Origin: AWTP1-13 sp963775835
GTDB lineage: Bacteria; Pseudomonadota; Alphaproteobacteria; Rhizobiales; Hyphomicrobiaceae
Direction: 5' to 3'
Assembly (NCBI GenBank): GCA_963775835.1
Contig: CAVZKV010000012.1
Location: forward strand, 310,001-374,000
DNA: 64,000 nt
Below the pieces are notes generated by a model that saw nothing but the letters and a program-made list of their open reading frames with translations, was not told where the DNA came from and ran no database searches. Each line of letters starts with the position of its first letter. Positions within the stretch are counted from its first letter, which is position 1. Below, one piece after another: positions 1-8,466 of this stretch. Both the position numbers and the translations under genes were made by a program.

Positions 1-495
1 CGCCAGCTGCGCCAGGTCCCAAGCGATGGCGCGCGTCACTAAAGCCTCGAGGCGTCCGCGCACGCCGAGGTAGGGTTTGAGCCCGCCGCTGCCCGCTTCA
101 AGCTCGAAGCGAAGGGGATGAGCGGGGCTCGCGGTGACGATGTCGTCAACGTTGGTGCGAAAGATGAGCTCTTGCGCTCTGCCCTGCCCGCGCACCTCCA
201 TCTCGACGGCGAGGAACGGTGCGTCCTTCACCGCCACGTCCACCTTCTCCGCGGGCGTCACCAGATAGTGTCGGCCGTCGGCATCCTTGCGCAGCACACT
301 GGCAAACAACTTGACGAGGGCCGCGCGCCCAATTGGGCTTCCTCGGTAGTGCCACACCCCATCGGCGCCAATGGCCATGCCAATGTCGCCGCAGTAGGGC
401 GGGTTCCACGCCTCCACGGGCGGCCGGCCCCGGCCGGCCTCCGCCTTGAGAAGCGCTTCCAGACCAAAGATGCGGTTGCTCGTATCCGCGGCCAT
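1..495 (-). CDS. DUF1285 domain protein, 3' end outside window
   Basis: The reading frame starts at ATG 495 and stays open to the window edge (165 codons seen), so the C-terminus is missing. The translation has the family's recognisable segments: VEAWNPPYCGDIGM near residues 27-40, GSPIGRAALVKLFASVLR, the VTPAEKV stretch, and FRTNVDDIVTA followed by HPLRFE. DUF1285 proteins are small, function unknown, and common beside moxR genes in alphaproteobacteria, as here (moxR is divergent at 1265). The start lies 2 bases after the stop of the upstream AhpD-like gene, so the two are probably co-transcribed. The family assignment is firm; the role is not known. Confidence 0.85.
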   Translation of the reverse strand, partial: MAADTSNRIFGLEALLKAEAGRGRPPVEAWNPPYCGDIGMAIGADGVWHYRGSPIGRAALVKLFASVLRKDADGRHYLVTPAEKVDVAVKDAPFLAVEMEVRGQGRAQELIFRTNVDDIVTASPAHPLRFELEAGSGGLKPYLGVRGRLEALVTRAIAWDLAQLA

Positions 496-497
496 GC

Positions 498-1067
498 TCA
501 ATCCGGAAAGCGCGGCAACGGCAGACCCGTGCTGGTGTCGGGCTTGGTTCGCGCCACGTTCATCATCATGGCGAGCAGACTGTAGTAGCCGACGATGCCG
601 ATGAGATCGATGAGGCCCGGCTCGCCAAAGGCATTGCGCGCTTGGGCGAAGGTCTCATCGCTCACGCTTTTGCGCCGCTGCAACTCGCTGGCAAACTCGT
701 AGGCGGCCGCCTCGTCCGCGGCCATGGCCTGCGGCCGCCGCCCATCGGCGATCGCCGCGATGACGGCAGGGGCGAGCCCCGCTTCAAGCGCATACGTGTA
801 ATGATGCGACCATTCGAACTCCTGCGTCCATTCGCGCGCCGTCATCAAAATCACCATTTCGCTCACGCGTTTGGGAAGAACATTACGAAATCGTAAGTAG
901 TCGCCCATGGCCTTCGCGCGCAGCATGACCTCGGGCGAGCGCACCATGACGGCGAACGGTCCGAGCAGGTCGTAACCACGCCCGGCCTTAAACTCCTCAG
1001 CCGCCAGCCTCTGCTCTTTGGTCATCTTTTCCGCCGTCATCGGCGGCAGCCGTTCCGCGTTCGCCAT
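498..1067 (-). CDS. Carboxymuconolactone decarboxylase/AhpD-like protein
   Basis: This 189-residue protein belongs to the all-helical CMD/AhpD superfamily. It has the conserved helix reading ILMTAREWTQEFEWSHH (about residues 72-90), with the Glu and His pair usual for the family, followed by an alanine-rich helix and a C-terminal NVARTKPD segment. The redox CxxC of true AhpD peroxidase partners is absent, so a peroxidase-reductase role is unlikely; a decarboxylase-like or unknown reaction fits better. It is the first gene of a two-gene unit with the DUF1285 gene, separated by 2 bases. It is divergent from moxR, with about 200 bases between the two starts. Confidence 0.8.
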   Translation of the reverse strand: MANAERLPPMTAEKMTKEQRLAAEEFKAGRGYDLLGPFAVMVRSPEVMLRAKAMGDYLRFRNVLPKRVSEMVILMTAREWTQEFEWSHHYTYALEAGLAPAVIAAIADGRRPQAMAADEAAAYEFASELQRRKSVSDETFAQARNAFGEPGLIDLIGIVGYYSLLAMMMNVARTKPDTSTGLPLPRFPD

Positions 1068-1252
1068 GAACTTTGCCGTCCTTTCCCTTGCCTTGGCCCA
1101 GATCCATCCGATTTGGCCGCCAAAGTTACCCCCCGGCCGGTGGCGGGCCGGGTGCCCATTATCTTGGCTCTTGCACCAATTGCCGCCAATCCCACCTGTT
1201 CATATTCTGACCATGTTTGCCAACACAGTTTCGCATTCCCCGCAGCCCAGCG

Positions 1253-1258
1253 TATAGT
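1253..1258 (+). promoter_or_regulatory. Possible -10 hexamer for moxR
   Basis: TATAGT lies 6 bases upstream of the moxR ATG (1265). No good -35 is visible; TTTCGC at 1229-1234 is the nearest at about 18 bases. If used, transcription would begin at or next to the start codon, giving a leaderless or near-leaderless message. The only Shine-Dalgarno-like bases are AGG, 2 bases before the ATG. Confidence 0.3.
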
Positions 1259-1264
1259 CAGGTC

Positions 1265-2263
1265 ATGAGCATACTCACCCAAACCGACGAGGCCATCGTC
1301 GGTCGCATCGAAGCGGCCGGCGAGCGCATCCAACGCATCCAAAAAGCGGCCGCGGCCGTCATCTTCGGGCAGGAGCAGGTGATCGAGCGCACGCTTATCA
1401 CCATCCTGTCCGGCGGCCACGCCCTCCTGATCGGCGTGCCCGGTCTAGCCAAGACCTTGTTGGTGGAGACCCTGGGCAAGGTACTCGGGCTCGATGCCAA
1501 GCGCATTCAGTTCACACCCGACCTCATGCCTTCCGACATCATCGGCGCCGAGCTCCTGGAAGACAGTGCCGCGGGACGGCGCCACTTCCGCTTCGTGAAG
1601 GGCCCGATCTTCGCCCAGCTGCTGATGGCCGACGAGATCAACCGCGCCAGCCCGAAGACCCAGTCGGCCCTGCTGCAGGCGATGCAGGAGCATCACGTCA
1701 CGGTCGCCGGCCAGCGCCACGATGTGCCAACGCCCTTCCATGTGCTGGCCACGCAAAACCCGCTCGAACAGGAAGGCACCTACCCCTTGCCCGAAGCCCA
1801 GCTCGATCGCTTCCTGCTGCAGATCGACGTCGGCTATCCGGACCAGGGCGCCGAGCGGCGCATGCTGTTTGCCACCACCGGCACGGACGAACGCCGCATC
1901 GAGCAGATCCTGACGGGACAGGAGCTGTTGGGCATTCAGCGCCTCGTGCGCCAGCTGCCGGTTCCCGACAAGGTCGTCGAGGCGATCCTGAAGCTGACGC
2001 GATCGGCACGCCCAGGCACCGGCGCGGGTCAAGACACCGATCGGTTCGTCGCCTGGGGTCCCGGCCCGCGCGCCAGTCAGGCATTGATGCTCGCTGTGCG
2101 CGCCAAGGCATTGATCGATGGACGGCTGGCGCCCTCGGTCGACGACGTGATCCAACTTGCAGAGCCGGTATTGAAACATCGCATGGCTCTGACATTTGCG
2201 GCACGTGCAGAAGGAGAAACCGCCAGCGGCGTGATCGCGCGGCTGGCCGCAGCGCTGGAGTGA
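1265..2263 (+). CDS. MoxR family AAA+ ATPase
   Basis: This 332-residue cytoplasmic AAA+ ATPase of the MoxR clade is probably a chaperone for maturation of metal-binding (VWA) or envelope proteins. Visible motifs are Walker A GVPGLAKT (residues 57-64), Walker B LLMADE (about 119-124) followed by NRASPKTQSALLQAM, sensor 1 in ATQNP, and the arginine-finger region EAQLDRF. The C-terminal lid (AAA_lid_2) follows. The ATG at 1265 was chosen because homologues begin near this point; an upstream in-frame ATG at 1217 would add 16 atypical residues. It heads a plus-strand run with the DUF58 gene (6-base gap), a BatA/DUF4159 gene and a VWA-like gene, the classic MoxR gene company. Confidence 0.92.
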   Translation: MSILTQTDEAIVGRIEAAGERIQRIQKAAAAVIFGQEQVIERTLITILSGGHALLIGVPGLAKTLLVETLGKVLGLDAKRIQFTPDLMPSDIIGAELLEDSAAGRRHFRFVKGPIFAQLLMADEINRASPKTQSALLQAMQEHHVTVAGQRHDVPTPFHVLATQNPLEQEGTYPLPEAQLDRFLLQIDVGYPDQGAERRMLFATTGTDERRIEQILTGQELLGIQRLVRQLPVPDKVVEAILKLTRSARPGTGAGQDTDRFVAWGPGPRASQALMLAVRAKALIDGRLAPSVDDVIQLAEPVLKHRMALTFAARAEGETASGVIARLAAALE

Positions 2264-2269
2264 GCCAGA

Positions 2270-3241
2270 GTGGCCGCGCGGGGATCGCCGAAAACAGACG
2301 GCGCCGGCGTCAGCAGCGTGTTTGCCCTCGAAGGCGAGGCGCAAGCCGTCGCCGATCGCTTGCCCGAGCTCTTGCTCGATGCCTTGCGCGTGGCCAACAC
2401 CGTGACGCACGGCATCCACGGCCGCCGTCGCGCCGGCACCGGCGAGACCTTTTGGCAATTCCGCCAGTTCATTCCCGCCAGCGACCCTGCGGCCGTGGTC
2501 GATTGGCGCCGTTCGGCCAGCTCGGATACCCTGTATGTCCGCGAGCGTGAGTGGGAGGCGGCCCATACCTTCTGGCTGTGGCCCGACGTCTCGCCCTCCA
2601 TGGCCTTTCGCAGTCATCTCGCCCCGCTCAGCAAGCGCGATCGGGCCGTGGTCATGACGCTCGCCATGGCCGAGCTGCTGGTGCGTGCGGGCGAGCGCAT
2701 CGCCCTGATCGGGCTCACGCAACCAATGGCGAGCCGCCGGGCGGCCTCGCGCATCGCCGAATCGTTGGCGACACACGAAAAGGACGCCGCCGTGCAGTCG
2801 AGCCTGCCGCCGCCGGTGCGGCTGTCGCGCTTTTCCAGCGCCCTGCTGTTTGGCGACTTCCTCGACCCGCCGAGCGCCATCGCCGAGCGCTTCAACGCCA
2901 TGGCCGAGGGCGGCGTTGTCGGCCATGTCGTGCAAATTCTCGATCCCGCGGAAGAGACGTTGGCCTACCACGGCCGCATCGAGTTTCGCTCCCCGGAAAC
3001 CAGCGACCGTTGGGTCGCCGACCGCGTGGAGACCCTGCGGCCGGCCTACCAACGCAAGCTCGCCGAGCATCGCGCCAGCCTTGAGGAGATCACGCGTCGC
3101 ATCGGCTGGTCGTTCCTGGTGCATCATACCGACCGACCCGCCGCCGAGCCGCTTTTGACCCTGATCATGCGTCTGCAAGGCATGGCCAGCGACTACCGGT
3201 GGAAGCCGGATGCCGTCGTCGGCTTGGGGGCGAGGTCATGA
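2270..3241 (+). CDS. DUF58 domain protein
   Basis: This is a 323-residue DUF58 protein, the standard partner of MoxR ATPases. It starts with GTG at 2270, 6 bases after the moxR stop. The family signature GTGETFWQFRQFIPASD followed by VDWRRSASSDTLYVRE lies at about residues 58-92. The later WPDVSPSMAFR (about 105-115) is the VWA-like metal-site region; it reads D-V-S-P-S, matching DxSxS. The 3' end overlaps the next start as ATGA, so translation is probably coupled. There is no signal peptide or membrane segment, so it is likely cytoplasmic. The family is confident; the biochemical role is inferred from MoxR systems. Confidence 0.9.
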   Translation: MAARGSPKTDGAGVSSVFALEGEAQAVADRLPELLLDALRVANTVTHGIHGRRRAGTGETFWQFRQFIPASDPAAVVDWRRSASSDTLYVREREWEAAHTFWLWPDVSPSMAFRSHLAPLSKRDRAVVMTLAMAELLVRAGERIALIGLTQPMASRRAASRIAESLATHEKDAAVQSSLPPPVRLSRFSSALLFGDFLDPPSAIAERFNAMAEGGVVGHVVQILDPAEETLAYHGRIEFRSPETSDRWVADRVETLRPAYQRKLAEHRASLEEITRRIGWSFLVHHTDRPAAEPLLTLIMRLQGMASDYRWKPDAVVGLGARS

Positions 3242-6102
3242 GCTTTGGGCCGCTTGCCTTCTTGAGCCCATGGCTGCTGGCGGGACTGTTGGCGCTGCCC
3301 GTCATCTGGTGGCTGTTGCGCACCATCCCACCGCGCCCGCGCCGCCTGGCTTTTCCGCCGACGCGCATTCTGATGGGCGTGGAGAACCGCGAGCAGACCC
3401 CGGCGCAAACCCCCTGGTGGCTCACCCTGATCCGCATGCTGGCCGCGGGCCTCGTCATCCTGGCGCTGGCCGAACCGGTGCTCAACGCCAATCGCGAACG
3501 CGCGCTGACGGGGTCGGGACCGGTCATTATTGCCGTCGACAACACCTGGGCGGCCGCCGCGCACTGGGCCGAGCGCACGCGCGCCCTCGACCGCTTTATC
3601 GCCGAGGCCGAAGCGCAGAGCCGGCCCGTGATCATCGCGCCCACCGCCCAGGCGGGCAAAACCGCTACGCTAAAGGTCGAACCCCCGGCGGCCGCCCGCT
3701 CGACCGCGGCCGCCGTGCAGCCCCAGCCGTTTGCGCCCGATCGGCCGGCGACGGTGGCAGCCATCGCCAGGGCGCTCGCCGGTGCCCGCGATGCCAGCGC
3801 CGTCTGGTTGGCCGACGGCATCGACCATGATGACGGGGCACGCAGCTTTGCCGAGAAGCTAAAGGAGCTTGCGGGCGGTGGCCTGACGGTGATCGGCAAC
3901 GCCGCAGGCCGCGAGGCGCTAGGCGCCACGGCGGGCGTCGGTGCCGGCGGCCGCCTCGATGCGCAGGTGCTGCGCGCCGAGGGCGGCGGCCGCGAGGGCA
4001 TGCTGCACGCGCTCTCCGCCCGCGGCCAGCGCCTCGGCGAGACGCCCTTCAAGTTCGAGGCCGGCGACACGCGTGCGCTGGCAACCTTCGATCTGCCGCT
4101 GGAGCTCAGGAACCAGGTGACGCGCGTGGAGATCGCCGGCCAGCGCTCCGCCGCTGCCGTCAGCCTGCTCGATGCGCGCTCGCAGTGGCACCGGGTGGGT
4201 CTGGTGTCCGGCGCCTCGCGTGAGCAGGCCCAACCCCTATTGGCCCCGCTCTATTACATCGAACGGGCGCTGCAACCCTTCTCGGAAATCGCCAAAAGCG
4301 AAGACGCCAATCTCGAAACCTCGCTCGAGGCGCTGATCAAACGCAATATTTCCGTGCTCATGCTGGCCGACATCGGCACCCTGCCCGTCGAGATCAAGCA
4401 GCGGGTCGAGCAGTGGGTGAAAAAGGGCGGCGTGCTCGTGCGCTTCGCCGGCCCGCGGCTCGAGAAGGGCGGTGATGATCTTTTGCCCGTGGCCTTGCGC
4501 CTTGGCGGTCGCACGCTGGGCGGCGCCCTGTCATGGGCGACGCCGCAACCGCTTGCCCCCTTCACCGACGACACCCCCTTCGCGGGGCTGCCCGTTGCCG
4601 CCGAAGTCGTCGTCAACCGTCAGGTGCTGGCGGATCCGGCCGCTCTCGGCCCCGAGGTCAAAGTCTGGGCGCGTCTCAAGGACGGCACGCCGCTCGTTAC
4701 CGCGGCGCGGCGCGGCGACGGGCAGGTGATCTTTTTCCACGTCACCGCCAACTCCGAGTGGTCGAACTTGCCGCTCTCGGGCCTGTTTGTGGAAATGCTG
4801 CGGCGCATCACCAGCCTCGGCCGGCTCGGCGGCGGCGAGGCCGCACAGTTGACCGGCGACCGGGAGAGCGATGCCCCCGCGACGGCCGAGGTCCTGGCCC
4901 CCCTGCAGGTACTCGACGGCTTCGGCTTGCTGCGCACGCCGCCACCGACGACCCAAGCGATCGCGGCCGCGAAGCTGGCAGACGCCAAGCCCAACGCCGA
5001 CAATCCGCCGGGCTACTACGGGCCGGCTGGAACGCCGCGCGCGCTCAATTTGATCACCGCCAAGAGCCTATTGAAGCCGCTCCCCAGCCTGCCGCTCGGC
5101 GTCGAGCGGCGCGTCTATGAGGGCGATGCCGCCCAGCCCCTCAAGGCGCAGCTGCTGCTGGCCGCGCTCGCGCTGCTGTTCGCCGACATCGTGGCGGTCC
5201 TCCTGCTGCAGGGCCTCGCCCTCGGGGCGGGCCGGCGACTGTCGCGCGCCTCGAGCGCCGTCATCGTGCTGGCGTTCCTGGCCGCCGGCACGGCGGCGAC
5301 GAGCCCACCCGCCGCCGCCCAGGGCGCCCCGACACGCGCGACGGGGGCCGACGCGCGCGCCATTGGCGCCACGGGCAAGGTCAGTTTCGGCTACGTCCTC
5401 ACCGGCGACGGCGCCACCGACGAGGCCAGCCGCCAGGGCCTGATCGGCCTCAACAAGTTCCTGATCGCGCGCACGGCGGTGGAGCCGGGCGATCCTTTTG
5501 CCATCAACATCCAAAGCGATGAAATCACCTTCTATCCTCTGCTCTACTGGCCCGTCCTTGCCAACGCGCGCGCTTTGAACGAAGCGACGCTCGCCAAAAT
5601 CGACGCCTACATGAAGCAAGGCGGCATGATCATCTTCGACACCAAGGACTACGGGCAGGGGATGCCGACCGGCTTTAATTTGCGCGGCGAGGCCGGCACA
5701 CCGCTGCAGCGCCTGCTTGGCAACCTCGATATTCCGCGCCTCGAACCGGTTCCCGAACACCACGTCTTGACCAAGTCGTTTTATCTGTTGCGCTCGTTTC
5801 CGGGGCGCTGGGAGGGCGGACCCTTGTGGGTGGAGGCCGAGTCCCCGCGCGATAGCGATCAGGGCCGGCAGGCCCGCCGGGTCGACGGGGTAAGCTCGAT
5901 CCTGGTCACCGGCAATGATTTCGCGGCGGCCTGGGCGCTGGATGATCGCAATCAGCCGCTCTATCCGGTCGTGCCGGGCGGCGAACGCCAGCGCGAAATG
6001 GCGTTCCGCACCGGCGTCAACATCGTGATGTATGCCTTGACCGGCAACTACAAGGCCGACCAAGTGCATGTGCCCGCACTGCTCGAACGGTTAGGACAGT
6101 GA
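3238..6102 (+). CDS. BatA-like/DUF4159 membrane protein
   Basis: This is a 954-residue inner-membrane protein. The N-terminus has the BatA-type pair of membrane helices (about residues 8-28 and 59-78) around RRLAFPPTRIL. A poorly conserved central domain follows, with DNTWAAAA where a VWA metal site would lie; a DxSxS motif is missing there. Two further hydrophobic segments lie near residues 640-690, and the C-terminal quarter is a DUF4159 domain (from about residue 715, with SDEITFYPLLYWP, GGMIIFDTKDYG and GVNIVMYALTGNYKADQVH). ATG 3238 overlaps the DUF58 stop and is preferred to an upstream in-frame ATG at 3199. It probably works with MoxR and DUF58 at the envelope. Confidence 0.87.
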   Translation: MSFGPLAFLSPWLLAGLLALPVIWWLLRTIPPRPRRLAFPPTRILMGVENREQTPAQTPWWLTLIRMLAAGLVILALAEPVLNANRERALTGSGPVIIAVDNTWAAAAHWAERTRALDRFIAEAEAQSRPVIIAPTAQAGKTATLKVEPPAAARSTAAAVQPQPFAPDRPATVAAIARALAGARDASAVWLADGIDHDDGARSFAEKLKELAGGGLTVIGNAAGREALGATAGVGAGGRLDAQVLRAEGGGREGMLHALSARGQRLGETPFKFEAGDTRALATFDLPLELRNQVTRVEIAGQRSAAAVSLLDARSQWHRVGLVSGASREQAQPLLAPLYYIERALQPFSEIAKSEDANLETSLEALIKRNISVLMLADIGTLPVEIKQRVEQWVKKGGVLVRFAGPRLEKGGDDLLPVALRLGGRTLGGALSWATPQPLAPFTDDTPFAGLPVAAEVVVNRQVLADPAALGPEVKVWARLKDGTPLVTAARRGDGQVIFFHVTANSEWSNLPLSGLFVEMLRRITSLGRLGGGEAAQLTGDRESDAPATAEVLAPLQVLDGFGLLRTPPPTTQAIAAAKLADAKPNADNPPGYYGPAGTPRALNLITAKSLLKPLPSLPLGVERRVYEGDAAQPLKAQLLLAALALLFADIVAVLLLQGLALGAGRRLSRASSAVIVLAFLAAGTAATSPPAAAQGAPTRATGADARAIGATGKVSFGYVLTGDGATDEASRQGLIGLNKFLIARTAVEPGDPFAINIQSDEITFYPLLYWPVLANARALNEATLAKIDAYMKQGGMIIFDTKDYGQGMPTGFNLRGEAGTPLQRLLGNLDIPRLEPVPEHHVLTKSFYLLRSFPGRWEGGPLWVEAESPRDSDQGRQARRVDGVSSILVTGNDFAAAWALDDRNQPLYPVVPGGERQREMAFRTGVNIVMYALTGNYKADQVHVPALLERLGQ

Positions 6103-6106
6103 GGCA

Positions 6107-8236
6107 ATGAGCAGCTGGTCGATCGATTTCTCGCCAATGCTACCGGGCCCCTACTTCTGGGCCGCCGTCGTGCTGGCCGCTGCGCTGGCGCTCGTTCTCC
6201 TCCTGCGCCGCAACCGCGGCGCGGTTTTACGCGCCTTGTCGCTCGCCGCCCTGCTGCTGGCACTCGCCAACCCGACGCTGCGGCAGGAAGAGCGTGAGAG
6301 CCTTGCCAACATCGCCATCGTCGTCATCGACGAAAGCACGAGCCAGACCATCGCCGGCCGGCCCGAGCAAACTGCCGCCATCCGCAACGAGCTCGAAAAC
6401 AAGCTGGCGGGCATCGCCAACCTGCAGGTGCGCTGGGTCTCCTCCTCGAAACCGACCGGGGACGCCGCCGCCGGCACCAATCTGTTCACCGACCTCAACA
6501 GCGCGCTGGCCAATACCCCGCCCGACCGGCTCGCCGGCGTCATCATGATCACCGACGGACAGGTGCACGACATTCCGAAATCGGCGCAAATGCTGGGCTT
6601 TGATGCCCCCGTGCACGCCCTTCTCACCGGTGTACCCGACGAGTTCGACCGGCGTATCGAGGTGCTGCGGGCTCCCCGCTACGGCATTGTCGGTCAGGCC
6701 CGCGACATCGAGGTGCGGGTGGTCGAAACCGGGCGCAAGGGCAAGGGCGGCGATCGCGTCACGCTCAAAGTCCGCCGCGAAGGCCGGCCCGACGAAACGC
6801 GCCCGACCACGATCGGTCGGCCGGTGCAAATTCAGATGCCGTTCCCGCACGCCGGGCAGAACATTGTCGAGATCGAGCTCGAAACGGCGCCCGGCGAGCT
6901 CACCGCCGCCAACAATCGGGTGGTGGTCGCGGCCGAAGGCGTGCGCGAGAACTTGCGCGTGCTCTTGGTTTCCGGCGAACCGCACGCCGGCGAGCGCGTC
7001 TGGCGCAACCTGCTCAAATCGGACGCCGCCGTCGATCTCGTGCACTTCACGATCCTGCGCCCGCCGCAAAAACAGGATGGCACGCCGATCCATCAGCTCT
7101 CGCTCATCGCTTTCCCGACGCGGGAACTGTTCTCCGAGAAGATCAAGGACTTCGACCTCATCATCTTCGATCGCTACCAGCACCGCGACATTCTCCAGCT
7201 GCTCTACTATGAGAATATCGCCCGCTATGTGGAGCAGGGCGGCGCGCTGCTGGTTGCCGCCGGCGACGACTTCGCGGGCCAGATGAGCCTGTCGCGCACG
7301 CCGCTGGCCACCGTGCTGCCGGCGACGCCGACCGGGCGCCTGCTCGAGCAGCCCTTCAAGGCGAAGTTATCGGTCGACGGACTAAAGCATCCCGTCACGC
7401 GCGGGCTGCCCGGCAGCAGCTCCAACGATGCCAACAAGGATCCGAGCTGGGGCCGTTGGTTCCGCCAGGTCGACGTGATCCCGGGCAAGGGGCGCACCGT
7501 CATGAACGGGGTGGACAATCATCCCCTGCTCGTTCTCGACCGCAAGGGACGCGGGCGCGTGGCGCTGCTGCTGTCCGACCATGCCTGGCTGTGGGCGCGC
7601 GGCTACGATGGCGGCGGTCCGCACACGGACCTGCTGCGCCGTCTCGCCCACTGGCTGATGAAGGAGCCGGACCTGGAAGAAGAGCGCCTGCTGGCCTCCT
7701 CCAAGGGCCTCAAGCTCACCATCGAGCGGCGCTCGATGGAGGAGAGCGTGCCCGAGGTCCAGGTGTCGGCACCCGGTGGCGAGACCTCCAATGTCACGCT
7801 CGACCCGGCGGCCCCGGGCGTGTGGCGCTCCACGATCGATGTAAAGACGCCGGGTCTTTACAAGCTGCAGACGTCCTCCCCCACCGGCCCGCTCACCGCC
7901 GTCGCCCTCACCGGCATCGAAGACGCGCGCGAAATGAGCGAAGTGACGGCCACCGATGAAAAGCTAAAGCCTCTGATCGAGGCGACGGGCGGCGGCACCT
8001 TCTGGACGCGCAGCGGCGGGCTCGCCGCCAGCCTAAACCCGAGCGCCGTCGAGGTGCCGCGCGTGTCCATGTTGGCCAACGCGCGCGTTTTGGCGGGCTC
8101 CGGTTGGCTCGGCCTCAAGGATCGCGAGGCCTACGTGACGCGCGGCGTCAAACTGATCCCGATGTTCACCGGCGCCCTGGCGCTGGCGGCCCTGCTGGCC
8201 TTCCTCGCGCTGGCCTGGTGGCGCGAGGGCCGCTGA
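6107..8236 (+). CDS. VWA-like membrane protein with glutamine amidotransferase-like domain
   Basis: This 709-residue protein starts 4 bases after the DUF4159 gene. Two N-terminal membrane helices (about 15-33 and 40-58) precede a domain opening with IVVIDESTSQ; DESTS fits the DxSxS metal site of VWA domains. A second domain around residues 280-480 contains LRVLLVSGEPHAGERVWR, FDLIIFDRYQ and YVEQGGALLVAAGDDF, resembling the flavodoxin-like/glutamine amidotransferase fold seen in related membrane proteins. A single helix (about 685-705) ends the protein. It closes the four-gene MoxR operon; a hairpin lies 20 bases downstream. Function is not established. Confidence 0.8.
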   Translation: MSSWSIDFSPMLPGPYFWAAVVLAAALALVLLLRRNRGAVLRALSLAALLLALANPTLRQEERESLANIAIVVIDESTSQTIAGRPEQTAAIRNELENKLAGIANLQVRWVSSSKPTGDAAAGTNLFTDLNSALANTPPDRLAGVIMITDGQVHDIPKSAQMLGFDAPVHALLTGVPDEFDRRIEVLRAPRYGIVGQARDIEVRVVETGRKGKGGDRVTLKVRREGRPDETRPTTIGRPVQIQMPFPHAGQNIVEIELETAPGELTAANNRVVVAAEGVRENLRVLLVSGEPHAGERVWRNLLKSDAAVDLVHFTILRPPQKQDGTPIHQLSLIAFPTRELFSEKIKDFDLIIFDRYQHRDILQLLYYENIARYVEQGGALLVAAGDDFAGQMSLSRTPLATVLPATPTGRLLEQPFKAKLSVDGLKHPVTRGLPGSSSNDANKDPSWGRWFRQVDVIPGKGRTVMNGVDNHPLLVLDRKGRGRVALLLSDHAWLWARGYDGGGPHTDLLRRLAHWLMKEPDLEEERLLASSKGLKLTIERRSMEESVPEVQVSAPGGETSNVTLDPAAPGVWRSTIDVKTPGLYKLQTSSPTGPLTAVALTGIEDAREMSEVTATDEKLKPLIEATGGGTFWTRSGGLAASLNPSAVEVPRVSMLANARVLAGSGWLGLKDREAYVTRGVKLIPMFTGALALAALLAFLALAWWREGR

Positions 8237-8255
8237 CCGACCCCCGCTCGGGCCA

Positions 8256-8274
8256 GGGCGGCCCACTGCCGCCC
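8256..8274 (+). terminator. Hairpin after the MoxR operon
   Basis: A perfect 7-bp stem, GGGCGGC / GCCGCCC, encloses the 5-base loop CCACT 20 bases after the last stop of the operon. No T-run follows directly, so it is either a weak or factor-dependent terminator, or simply an mRNA 3' end stabiliser. Confidence 0.35.
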
Positions 8275-8466
8275 GCACAACGCTTTCTCACCCCTCCCCT
8301 GTGACGCCCCGCCACAGGCCCAACAACTCCCGCGGCGGCGCACACGCCGTGGCCCTCCCGCCCAGAAAGCGAATTATTTTTCTTTTCTTCGCCCTCTTAT
8401 TGCCCTTTTTCAGAAAATATTTTTAGAAAGCCCCGAACTTCCGGCGGTCCTGCTGTGGAGGCGATC

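Noticed and set aside
118..585. 155-codon plus-strand frame at the window start
   Set aside because: It is antisense to the DUF1285 and AhpD-like genes, which match known families.
1445..3178. 577-codon minus-strand open frame
   Set aside because: It lies antisense to moxR and the DUF58 gene and shows no recognisable domain.
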